Made by a program: the position numbers and the translations under genes. A DNA stretch of 64,000 bases from Cristatella mucedo (lineage: Eukaryota; Bryozoa; Phylactolaemata; Cristatellidae), in contig WPIO01000331.1 of NCBI GenBank assembly GCA_009760855.2, positions 19,737-83,736 of the forward strand, in the 5' to 3' direction. Position 1 is the first letter of the stretch, and every line of letters starts with the position of its first letter. Shown here one piece after another: positions 41,889 through 53,233 of this stretch. The notes under the pieces were generated by a model. The model was not told the DNA's origin and did no database searches. It worked only from the letters and a program-made list of their open reading frames with translations.

Positions 41889-42384
41889 ACCAGATCGCGG
41901 TAAATGTAGACACTTCAAATCTTCATGTCGGAGCGTGCGCTGACTGGCAGCAGAGTGCTGCACCATGTTTAAAGCATTTCGCACGTAAATAACACGTTTC
42001 GCACGAGTTCGCACCAGATCGCGGAATGTGTAAAAACTTCAAATCTGCATGTCGGAGCGTGCGCTGACTGGCAGCAGAGTGCTGCACCATGTTTAAAGCA
42101 TTTCGCACGTAAATAACACGTTTCGCACGAGTTCGCACCAGATCGCGGAATATGTAGACACTTCAAATCTTCATGTCGGAGCGTGCGCTGACTGGCAGCA
42201 GAGTGCTGCACCATGTTTAAAGCATTTCGCACGTAAATAACACGTTTCGCACGAGTTCGCACCAGATCGCGGAATGTGTAAAAAATTCAAATCTGCATGT
42301 CGGAGCGTGCGCTGACTGGCAGCAGAGTGCTGCACCATGTTTAAAGCATTTCGCACGTAAATAACACGTTTCGCACGAGTTCGC
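41889..42384. repeat. Duplicated 248-bp dimer of two variant units
   Basis: A unit with GACAC and TCTTCATG (41889) is followed by one with G15 and A20 (42013), and the same pair repeats at 42137 and 42261. The second copy adds a C-to-A change at unit 25 (TGTAAAAAATTC), also seen near 47810. This is a clear tandem duplication of a two-unit block. Confidence 0.75.
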
Positions 42385-43130
42385 ACCAGATCGCGGAATA
42401 TGTAGAAACTTCAAATCTGCATGTCGGAGCGTGCGCTGACTGGCAGCAGAGTGCTGCACCATGTTTAAAGCATTTCGCACGTAAATAACACGTTTTTCGC
42501 ACGAGTTCGCACCAGATCGCGGAATATGTAGAAACTTCAAATCTGCATGTCGGAGCGTGCGCTGACTGGCAGCAGAGTGCTGCACCATGTTTAAAGCATT
42601 TCGCACGTAAATAACACGTTTCGCACGAGTTCGCACCAGATCGCGGAATATGTAGAAACTTCAAATCTGCATGTCGGAGCGTGCGCTGACTGGCAGCAGA
42701 GTGCTGCACCATGTTTAAAGCATTTCGCACGTAAATAACACGTTTCGCACGAGTTCGCACCAGATCGCGGAATGTGTAGAAACTTCAAATCTGCATGTCG
42801 GAGCGTGCGCTGACTGGCAGCAGAGTGCTGCACCATGTTTAAAGCATTTCGCACGTAAATAACACGTTTCGCACGAGTTCGCACCAGATCGCGGAATATG
42901 TAGAAACTTCAAATCTGCATGTCGGAGCGTGCGCTGACTGGCAGCAGAGTGCTGCACCATGTTTAAAGCATTTCGCACGTAAATAACACGTTTCGCACGA
43001 GTTCGCACCAGATCGCGGAATGTGTAAAAACTTCAAATCTGCATGTCGGAGCGTGCGCTGACTGGCAGCAGAGTGCTGCACCATGTTTAAAGCATTTCGC
43101 ACGTAAATAACACGTTTCGCACGAGTTCGC

Positions 43131-43626
43131 ACCAGATCGCGGAATGTGTAGAAACTTCAAATCTTCATGTCGGAGCGTATGCTAACTGGCAGCAGAGTGC
43201 TGCACCATGTTTAAAGCATTTCGCACGTAAATAACACGTTTCGCACGAGTTCGCACCAGATCGCGGAATGTGTAGAAACTCTAAATCTGCATGTCGGAGC
43301 GTGTGCTGACGGGCAGCAGAGTGCTGCACCATGTTTAAAGCATTTCGCACGTAAATAACACGTTTTAAACGAGTTCGCACCAGATCGCGGAATATGTAGA
43401 AACTTCAAATCTGCATGTCGGAGCGTGCGCTGACTGGCAGCAGAGTTCTGCACCATGTTTAAAGCATTTCGCACGTAAATAACACGTTTCGCACGAGTTC
43501 GCAGCAGATCGCGGAATATAAAGAAACTTCAACTCTGCATGTCGGAGCGTGCGCTGAAGTGCAGCAGAGTGCTGCACCATGATTAGAGCATTTCGCACGT
43601 AAATAACACGTTTCGCACGAGTTCGC
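43131..43626. repeat. Four-unit higher-order block, second copy
   Basis: The markers appear in the same order as at 33676. The unit at 43131 has TCTTCATG. The unit at 43255 has AAACTCT, GTGTGCTGACGGGC and TTTAAAC. The unit at 43379 has GAGTTCTG. The unit at 43503 has CAGCAGATCG, ATAAAG, CAACTCTG, GAAGTGCAG and ATGATTAGAG. The total is exactly 496 bases. ATGATTAGAG sits in unit four here but in unit two at 33.7 kb, so markers have been reshuffled between copies. Confidence 0.78.
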
Positions 43627-45408
43627 ACCAGATCGCGGAATGTGTAGAAACTTCAAATCTGCATGTCGGAGCGTGCGCTGACTGGCAGCAGAGTCTGCAC
43701 CATGTTTAAAGCATTTCGCACGTAAATAACACGTTTCGCACGAGTTCGCACCAGATCGCACTTCAAATCGCGTCGAATGTGTGAAAAAACTGCAAAATCT
43801 GCATGTCGGAGCGTGCGCTGACTGGCAGCAGAGTGCTGCACCATGTTTAAAGCATTTCGCACGTAAATAACACGTTTCGCACGAGTTCGCACCAGATCGC
43901 GGAATATGTAGACACTTCAAATCTTCATGTCGGAGCGTGCGCTGACTGGCAGCAGAGTGCTGCACCATTTTTAAAGCATTTCGCACGTAAATAACACGTT
44001 TCGCACGAGTTCGCACCAGATCGCGGAATGTGTAGAAACTTCAAATCTGCTGCATGTCGGAGCGTGCGCTGACTGGCAGCAGAGTGCTGCACCATGTTTA
44101 AAGCATTTCGCACGTATATAACACGTTTCGCACGAGTTCGCACCAGATCGCGGAATGTGTAGAAACTTCAAATCTGCATGTCGGAGCGTGCGCTGACTGG
44201 CAGCAGAGTGCTGCACCATGTTTAAAGCATTTCGCACGTAAATAACACGTTTCGCACGAGTTCGCACCAGATCGCGGAATATGTAGAAACTTCAAATCTG
44301 CATGTCGGAGCGTGCGCTGACTGGCAGCAGAGTTCTGCACCATGTTTAAAGCATTTCGCACGTAAATAACACGTTTTTCGCACGAGTTCGCAGCAGATCG
44401 CGGAATATGAAGAAACTTCAAATCTGCGTGTTGGAGCGTGCCCTGGCTGGCAGCAGAGTGCTGCACCTTGTTTAAAGCATTTCGCACGTAAATAACACGT
44501 TTCGCACGAGTTCGCAGCAGATCGCGGAATCTGTAGAAACTTCAAATCTGCATGTCGGATGCGGAGCGTGCGCTGACTGGCAGCAGAGTGCTGCACCATG
44601 TTTAAAGCATTTCGCACGTAAATAACACGTTTCGCACGAGTTCGCACCAGATCGCGGAATATGTAGAAACTTCAAATCTGCATGTCGGAGCGTGCGCTGA
44701 CTGGCAGCAGAGTGCTGCACCATGTTTAAAGCATTTCGCACGTAAATAACACGTTTCGCACGAGTTCGCACCAGATCGCGGAATGTGTAGAAACTTCAAA
44801 TCTGCATGTCGATGTCGGAGCTGTGCTGACTGGCAGCAGAGTGCTGCACCATGTTTAAAGCATTTCGCACGTAAATAACACGTTTCGCACGAGTTCGCAC
44901 CAGATCGCGGTAAATGTAGACACTTCAAATCTTCATGTCGGAGCGTGCGCTGATGCGGAGTGCGCTGCAGCAGCAGAGTGCACCATGTTTAAAGCATTTC
45001 GCACGTAAATAACACGTTTCGCACGAGTTCGCACCAGATCGCGGCGGAATGTGTAGAAACTTTCAAATCTGCATGTCGGAGCGTGCGCTGACTGGCAGCA
45101 GAGTGCTGCACCATGTTTAAAGCATTTCGCACGTAAATAACACGTTTCGCACGAGTTCGCACCAGATCGCGGAATGTGTAGAAACTTCAAATCTGCATGT
45201 CGGAGCGTGCGCTGACTGGCAGCAGAGTGCTGCACCATGTTTAAAGCATTTCGCACGTAAATAACACGTTTCGCACGAGTTCGCACCAGATCGCGGAATA
45301 TGTAGAAACTTCAAATCTGCATGTCGGAGCGTGCGCTGACTGGCAGCAGAGTGCTGCACTATGTTTAAAGCATTTCGCACGTAAATAACACGTTTCGCAC
45401 GAGTTCGC

Positions 45409-45774
45409 ACCAGATCGCGGAATGTGTAGAAACTTCAAATCTGCATGTCGGAGCGTGCGCTGACTGGCAGCAGAGTGCTGCACTATGTTTAAAGCATTTC
45501 GCACGTAAATAACACGTTTTAAACGAGTTCGCACCAGATCGCGGAATATGTAGAAACTTCATGCGCTGAGCTGTGCGCTGAATGGCAGCAGAGTTCTGCA
45601 CCATGTTTAAAGCATTTCGCACGTAAATAACACGTTTCGCACGAGTTCGCAGCAGATCGCAGAATATAAAGAAACTTCAAATCTGCATGTCGGAGCTTGC
45701 TCTGACTGGCAGCAGAGTGCTGCACTATGTTTAAAGCATTTCGCACGTAAATAACACGTTTCGCACGAGTTCGC
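45409..45774. repeat. Partial higher-order block (members two to four)
   Basis: The unit at 45409 has CACTATG and TTTAAAC. The next unit (45533, 118 bases) has GAGTTCTG and a scrambled middle near 45560-45580. The unit at 45651 has CAGCAGATCG, ATAAAG and CACTATG. The order agrees with the full blocks; the first member is not distinguishable from ordinary units. Confidence 0.7.
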
Positions 45775-48700
45775 ACCAGATCGCGGAATGTGTAGAAACT
45801 TCAAATCTGCATGTCGGAGCGTGCGCTGACTGGCAGCAGAGTTCTGCACCATGTTTAAAGCATTTCGCACGTAAATAACACGTTTCGCACGAGTTCGCAC
45901 CAGATCGCGGAATGTGTAGAAACTTCAAATCTGCATGTCGGAGCGTGCGCTGACTGGCAGCAGAGTGCTGCACCATGTTTAAAGCATTTCGCACGCACGT
46001 AAATAACACGTTTCGCACGAGTTCGCACCAGATCGCGGAATATGTAGAAACTTCAAATCTGCATGTCGGAGCGTGCGCTGACTGGCAGCAGAGTGCTGCA
46101 CCATGTTTAAAGCATTTCGCACGTAAATAACACGTTTCGCACGAGTTCGCACCAGATCGCGGAATGTGTAGAAACTTCAAATCTGCATGTCGGAGCGTGC
46201 GCTGACTGGCAGCAGAGTGCTGCACCATGTTTAAAGCATTTCGCACTTTTTAAAGCATTTCGCACGTAAATAACACGTTTCGCACGAGTTCGCACCAGAT
46301 CGCGGAATGTGTAGAAACTTCAAATCTGCATGTCGGAGCGTGCGCTGACTGGCAGCAGAGTGCTGCACCATGCATTTTTAAAGCATTTCGCACGTAAATA
46401 ACACGTTTCGCACGAGTTCGCACCAGATCGCGGAATATGTAGAAACTTCAAATCTGCATGTCGGAGCGTGCGCTGCTGACTGGCAGCAGAGTGCTGCACC
46501 ATGATTAGAGCATTTCGCACGTAAATAACACGTTTCGCACGAGTTCGCACCAGATCGCGGAATGTGTAGAAACTTCAAATCTGCATGTCGGAGCGTGCGC
46601 TGACTGGCAGCAGAGTGCTGCACCATGTTTAAAGCATTTCGCACGTAAATAACACGTTTCGCACGAGTTCGCACCAGATCGCGGAATGTGTAGAAACTTC
46701 AAATCTGCATGTCGGAGCGTGCGCTGACTGGCAGCAGAGTGCTGCACCATGTTTTAAGCGTTTTGCACGGAAATAACACGTTTCGCACAAGTTCGCACCA
46801 GATCGCGGAATGTGTAGAAACTTCAAATCTGCATGTCGGAGCGTGCGCTGACTGGCAGCAGAGTGCTGCACCATGTTTAAAGCATTTCGCACGTAAATAA
46901 CACGTTTCGCACGAGTTCGCACCAGATCGCGGAATATGTAGAAACTTCAAATCTGCATGTCGGAGCGTGCGCTGACTGGCAGCAGAGTGCTGCACCATGT
47001 TTAAAGCATTTCGCACGTAAATAACACGTTTCGCACGAGTTCGCACCAGATCGCGGAATATGTAGAAACTTCAAATCTGCATGTCGGAGCGTGCGCTGAC
47101 TGGCAGCAGAGTGCTGCACCATGTTTAAAGCATTTTCGCACGTAAATAACACGTTTCGCACGAGTTCGCACCAGATCGCGGAATATGTAGAAACTTCAAA
47201 TCTGCATGTCGGAGCGTGCGCTGACTGGCAGCAGAGTGCTGCACCATGTTTAAAGCATTTCGCACGTAAATAACACGTTTTCGCACGAGTTCGCACCAGA
47301 TCGCGGAATGTGTAGAAACTTCAAATCTGCATGTCGGAGCGTGCGCTGACTGGCAGCAGAGTGCTGCACCATGTTTAAAGCATTTCGCACGTAAATAACA
47401 CGTTTCGCACGAGTTCGCACCAGATCGCGGAATATGTAGAAACTTCAAATCTGCATGTCGGAGCGTGCGCTGACTGGCAGCAGAGTTCTGCACCACGTTT
47501 AAAGCATTTCGCACGTAAATAACACGTTTCGCACGAGTTCGCACCAGATCGCGGAATGTGTAGAAACTTCAAACCTGCATGTCGGAGCGTGCGCTGACTG
47601 GCAGCAGAGTGCTGCACCATGTTTAAAGCATTTCGCACGTAAATAACACGTTTCGCACGAGTTCGCACCAGATCGCGGAATGTGTAGAAACTTCAAATCT
47701 GCATGTCGGAGCGTGCGCTGACTGGCAGCAGAGTGCTGCACCATGTTTAAAGCATTTCGCACGTAAATAACACGTTTCGCACGAGTTCGCACCAGATCGC
47801 GGAATGTGTAAAAAATTCAAATCTGCATGTCGGAGCGTGCGCTGACTGGCAGCAGAGTGCTGCACCATGTTTAAAGCATTTCGCACGTAAATAACACGTT
47901 TCGCACGAGTTCGCACCAGATCGCGGAATATGTAGAAACTTCAAATCTGCATGTCGGAGCGTGCGCTGACTGGCAGCAGAGTGCTGCACCATGTTTAAAG
48001 CATTTCGCACGTAAATAACACGTTTCGCACGAGTTCGCACCAGATCGCGGAATATGTAGAAACTTCAAATCTGCATGTCGGAGCGTGCGCTGACTGGCAG
48101 CAGAGTGCTGCACCATGTTTAAAGCATTTCGCACGTAAATAACACGTTTCGCACGAGTTCGCACCAGATCGCGGAATGTGTAAAAACTTCAAATCTGCAT
48201 GTCGGAGCGTGCGCTGACTGGCAGCAGAGTGCTGCACCATGTTTAAAGCATTTCGCACGTAAATAACACGTTTCGCACGAGTTCGCACCAGATCGCGGAA
48301 TGTGTAAAAACTTCAAATCTGCATGTCGGAGCGTGAGCTGACTGGCAGCAGAGTGCGGCACCATGTTTAAAGCATTTCGCACGTAAATAACACGTTTCGC
48401 ACGAGTTCGCACCAGATCGCGGAATGTGTAGAAACTCCAAATCTGCATGTCGGAGCGTGCGCTGACAGGCAGCAGAGTGCTGCACTCTGTTTAAAGCATT
48501 TCGCACGTAAATAACACGTTTCGCACGAGTTCGCACCAGATCGCGGAATATGTAGAAACTTCAAATCTGCATGTCGGAGCGTGCGCTGACTGGCAGCAGA
48601 GTGCTGCACCATGTTTAAAGCATTTCGCACGTAAATAACACGTTTCGCACGAGTTCGCACCAGATCGCGGAATGTGTAGAAACTTCAAATCTGCATGTCG

Positions 48701-50044
48701 GAGCGTGGGCTGACTGGCAGCAGAGTGCTGCACTATGTTTAAAGCATTTTTCACGTAAATAACACGTTTCGCACGAGTTCGCACCAGATCGCGGAATATG
48801 TAGAGACTTCAAATCTGCATGTCGGAGCGTGCGCTGACTGGCAGCAGAGTGCTGCACCATGTTTAAAGCATTTCGCACGTAAATAACACGTTTCGCACGA
48901 GTTCGCACCAGATCGCGGAATATGTAGAAACTTCAAATCTGCATTTCGGAGCGTGCTGCTGACTGGCAGCAGAGTGCTGCACCACCATTTAAAGCATTTC
49001 GCACGTAAATAACACGTTTCGCACGAGTTCGCACCAGATCGCGGAATATGTAGAAACTCCAATTCTGCATGTCGGAGCGTGCTGCTGAGCTGACTGCAGC
49101 AGCAGCTGAGTGCTGCACCATGTTTAAAGCATTTCGCACGTAAATAACACGTTTCGCACGAGTTCGCACCAGATCGCGGAATGTGTAGAAACTTCAAATC
49201 TGCATGTCGGAGCGTGCGCTGACTGGCAGCAGCAGAGTGCTGCACCATGTTTAAAGCATTTCGCACGTAAATAACACGTTTTTCGCACGAGTTCGCACCA
49301 GATCGCGGAATATGTAGAAACTTCAAATCTGCATGTCGGAGCGTGCTGCTGACTGGCAGCAGAGTGCTGCACCATGTTTAAAGCATTTCGCACGTAAATA
49401 ACACGTTTCGCACGAGTTCGCACCAGATCGCAAAAATGTAGAGAATTCAAATCTTGATGTCGGAGCGTGCGCTGACTGCAGCAGCAGAGTGCATTGCACC
49501 ATGTTTAAAGCATATCGCACGTACACAACACGTCGCACGCACGAGTTCGCACCAGATCGCGGAATGTGTAGAAACTTCAAATCTTCATGTCGGAGCGTGC
49601 TCTAACTGGCAGCAGAGTGCTGCACCATGTTTAAAGCATTTCGCACGTAAACAACACGTTTCGCACGAGTTCGCACCAGATCGCGGAATGTAGAAACTTC
49701 AAATCTGCATGTCGGAGCGTGCGCTGACTGGCAGCAGAGTGCTGCACCATGTTTAAAGCATTTTGCACGTAAATAACACGTTTCGCACGAGTTCGCACCA
49801 GATCGCGGAATGTGTAGAAACTTCAAATCTGCATGTCGGAGCGTGCGCTGACTGGCAGCAGAGTGCTGCACCATGTTTAAAGCATTTCGCACGTAAATAA
49901 CACGTTTCGCACGAGTTCGCACCAGATCGCGGAATGTGTAGAAACTTCAAATCTGCATGTCGGTGCGTGCGCTGACTGGCAGCAGAGTGCTGCACCATGT
50001 TTAAAGCATTTCGCACGTAAATAACACGTTTCGCACGAGTTCGC

Positions 50045-50418
50045 ACCAGATCGCGGAATGTGTAGAAACTTCAAATCTGCATGTCGGAGCGTGCGCTGAC
50101 TGGCAGCAGAGTGCTGCACCATGTTTAAAGCATTTCGCACGTAAATAACACGTTTTAAACGAGTTCGCACCAGATCGCGGAATATGTAGAAACTTCAAAT
50201 CTGCATGTCGGAGCGTGCGCTGACTGGCAGCAGAGTTCTGCACCATGTTTAAAGCATTTCGCACGTAAATAACACGTTTCGCACGAGTTCGCAGCAGATC
50301 GCGGAATATAAAGAAACTTCAAATCTGCATGTCGGAGCGTGCGCTGACTGGCAGCAGAGTGCTGCACCATGTTTAAAGCATTTCGCACGTAAATAACACA
50401 CGTTTCGCACGAGTTCGC
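50045..50418. repeat. Partial higher-order block (members two to four)
   Basis: Three units carry TTTAAAC (50045), GAGTTCTG (50169) and CAGCAGATCG with ATAAAG (50293), in the standard order. The last has a two-base CA duplication near 50399. The other markers of member two are absent, so this copy is partly homogenised toward the plain unit. Confidence 0.7.
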
Positions 50419-51010
50419 ACCAGATCGCGGAATGTGTAGAAACTTCAAATCTGCATGTCGGAGCGTGCGCTGACTAGCAGCAGAGTGCTGCACCATGTTT
50501 AAAGCATTTCGCACGTAAATAACACGTTTCGCACGAGTTCGCACCAGATCGCGGAATATGTAGAAACTTCAAATCTGCATGTCGGAGCGTGCGCTGACTG
50601 GCAGCAGAGTGCTGCACCATGTTTAAAGCATTTCGCACGTAAATAACACGTTTCGCACGAGTTCGCACCAGATCGCGGAATGTGTAGAAACTTCAAATCT
50701 GCATGTCGGAGCGTGCGCTGCTGACTGCAGCAGCAGAGTGCTGCACCATGTTTTAAAGCATTTCGCACGTAAATAACACGTTTCGCACGAGTTCGCACCA
50801 GATCGCGGAATATGTAGAAACTTCAAATCTGCATGTCGGTGCGTGCGCTGACTGGCAGCAGAGTGCTGCACCATGTTTAAAGCATTTCGCACGTAAATAA
50901 CACGTTTCGCACGAGTTCGCACCAGATCGCGGAATGTGTAGAAACTTCAAATCTGCATGTCGGAGCGTGCGCTGACTGGCAGCAGAGTGCTGCACCATGT
51001 TTAAAGCATT

Positions 51011-51180
51011 TCGCACGCAACGTTTTTCGCACGAGTTTCGCACCAGACGGAATGTGTAAAAACTTCAAATCTGCATGTCGGAGCGTGCGCTTCTGGCAGC
51101 AGAGTTCGCACCAGCATTTCGCGCGTAAATAACACGTTTCGCACGAGTTCGCACCAGATCGCTGTAAAAACTTCAAATCT
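51011..51180. repeat. Cluster of deleted units
   Basis: Successive units have lost TAAATAACA after CGCACG (near 51017), ATCGC after CAGA (near 51048), most of unit 70-87 (near 51105-51115), and GGAATGT after ATCGC (near 51162). Several independent small deletions in about 170 bases mark a local hot spot or a low-quality patch. Confidence 0.7.
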
Positions 51181-51641
51181 GCATGTCGGAGCGTGCGCTG
51201 ACTGGCAGCAGAGTGCTGCACCATGTTTAAAGCATTTCGCACGTAAATAACACGTTTTCGCACGAGTTCGCACCAGATCGCGGAATATGTAGAAACTTCA
51301 AATCTGCATGTCGGAGCGTGCGCTGACTGGCAGCAGAGTGCTGCACCATGTTTAAAGCATTTCGCACGTAAATAACACGTTTCGCACGAGTTCGCACCAG
51401 ATCGCGGAATGTGTAAAACTTCAAATCTGCATGTCGGAGCGTGCGCTGACTGGCAGCAGAGTGCTGCACCATGTTTAAAGCATTTCGCACGTAAATAACA
51501 CGTTTCGCACGAGTTCGCACCAGATCGCGGAATGTAAAAACTTCAAATCTGCATGTCGGAGCGTGCGCTGACTGGCAGCAGAGTGCTGCACCATGTTTAA
51601 AGCATTTTGCACGTAAATAACACGTTTCGCACAAAGTTCGC

Positions 51642-51721
51642 ACCAGATCGCGGGTGCAGCAGAGTGCTGCACCATGTTTAAAGCATTTCGCACGTAAATA
51701 ACACGTTTCGCACGAGTTCGC
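51642..51721. repeat. Truncated unit, 80 bases
   Basis: ATCGCGG joins directly to GTGCAGCAGAG, removing about 44 bases (unit ~13-57). The next unit begins on schedule at 51722. No inserted sequence is present at the junction. Confidence 0.8.
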
Positions 51722-53093
51722 ACCAGATCGCGGAATGTGTAGAAACTTCAAATCTGCATGTCGGAGCGTGCGCTGACTGGCAGCAGAGTGCTGCACCATG
51801 TTTTAACGCATCTCGCACGTAAATAACAACACGTTTCGCACGAGTTCGCACCAGATCGCGGAATATGTAGAAACTTCAAATCTGCATGTCGGAGCGTGCG
51901 CTGACTGGCAGCAGAGTGCTGCACCATGTTTAAAGCATTTCGCACGTAAATAACACGTTTCGCACGAGTTCGCACCAGATCGCGGAATATGTAGAAACTT
52001 CAAATCTGCATGTCGGAGCGTGAGCTGACTGGCAGCAGAGTGCTGCACCATGTTTAAAGCATTTCGCACGTAAATAACACGTTTCGCACGAGTTCGCACC
52101 AGATCGCGGAATATGTAGAAACTTCAAATCTGCATGTCGGAGCGTGCGCTGACTGGCAGCAGAGTGCTGCACCATGTTTAAAGCATTTCGCACGTAAATA
52201 ACACGTTTCGCACGAGTTCGCACCAGATCGCGGAATGTGAAAGAAACTTCAAATCTGCATGTCGGAGCGTGCGCTGACTGGCAGCAGCAGAGTGCTGCAC
52301 CATGTTTAAAGCATTTCGCACGTAAATAACACGTTTCGCACGAGTTCGCACCAGATCGCGGAATGTGTAGAAACTTCAAATCTGCATGTCGGAGCGTGCG
52401 CTGACTGGCAGCAGAGTGCTGCAACTTGTTTAAAGCATTTCGCACGTAGTTAACACGTTTCGCACGAGTTCGCAGCAGATCGCGGAATATGTAGAAACTT
52501 CAAATCTGCATGTCGGAGCGTGCGCTGACTGGCAGCAGAGTGCTGCACCATGTTTAAAGCATTTCGCACGTAAATAACACGTTTCGCACGAGTTCGCACC
52601 AGATCGCGGAATGTGTAGAAACTTCAAATCTGCATGTCGGAGCGTGCGCTGACTGGCAGCAGAGTGCTGCACCATGTTTAAAGCATTTCGCACGTAAATA
52701 ACACGTTTTTCGCACGAGTTCGCACCAGATCGCGGAATATGTAAAAACTTCAAATCTGCATGTCGGAGCGTGCGCTGACTGGCAGCAGAGTGCTGCACCA
52801 TGTTTAAAGCATTTCGCACGTAAAAACACGTTTTCGCACGAGTTCGCACGATCGCGGAATGTGTAGAAACTTCAAATCTGCATGTCGGAGCGTGCGCTGA
52901 CTGGCAGCAGAGTGCTGCACCATGTTTAAAGCATTTCGCACGTAAATAACACGTTTCGCACGAGTTCGCACCAGATCGCGGAATGTGTAGAAACTTCAAA
53001 TCTGCATGTCGGAGCGTGCGCTGACTGGCAGCAGAGTGCTGCACCATGTTTAAAGCATTTCGCACGTAAATAACACGTTTCGCACTAGTTCGC

Positions 53094-53233
53094 ACAGATC
53101 GCGATGTAGAAACTTCAATCTGCATGTAGAAAACTTCAAATCTGCATGTCGGAGCGTGCGCTGACTGGCAGCAGAGTGCTGCACCATGTTTAAAGCATTT
53201 CGCACGTAAATAACACGTTTCGCACGAGTTCGC
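53094..53233. repeat. Expanded unit, 140 bases, with internal duplication
   Basis: The GTAGAAACTTCAATCTGCAT region occurs twice in direct succession (about 53105 and 53126), while a few bases near unit 3 and 11-15 are lost. The net gain is 16 bases. Confidence 0.75.

Larger units (their letters stand above)
25101..43130. repeat. Homogeneous core of the array
   Basis: This is the most uniform part, about 145 units. From about 29090 to 30660 successive units differ almost only at the A15/G15 site, with nine A15 units in a row. Another very uniform run covers about 36480-37500. Changes are mainly homopolymer length changes: TAAAAATAAC near 30665 and 32778, CATGTTTTAAAG near 32013, 34622 and 36110, and GTTTTCGC or longer near 33043, 37503 and 37753. 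A block of diagnostic variants interrupts it at 33676-34171. Low divergence suggests recent local amplification or strong homogenisation. Confidence 0.92.

Noticed and set aside
46709-46900. Plus-strand frames beginning MSERALTG (also 7387-7653 and 63221-63412)
   Set aside because: They exist only where a CATGTTTTAAGC variant shifts the frame past the usual stop. They are the same repeat on the other strand, without independent signals.
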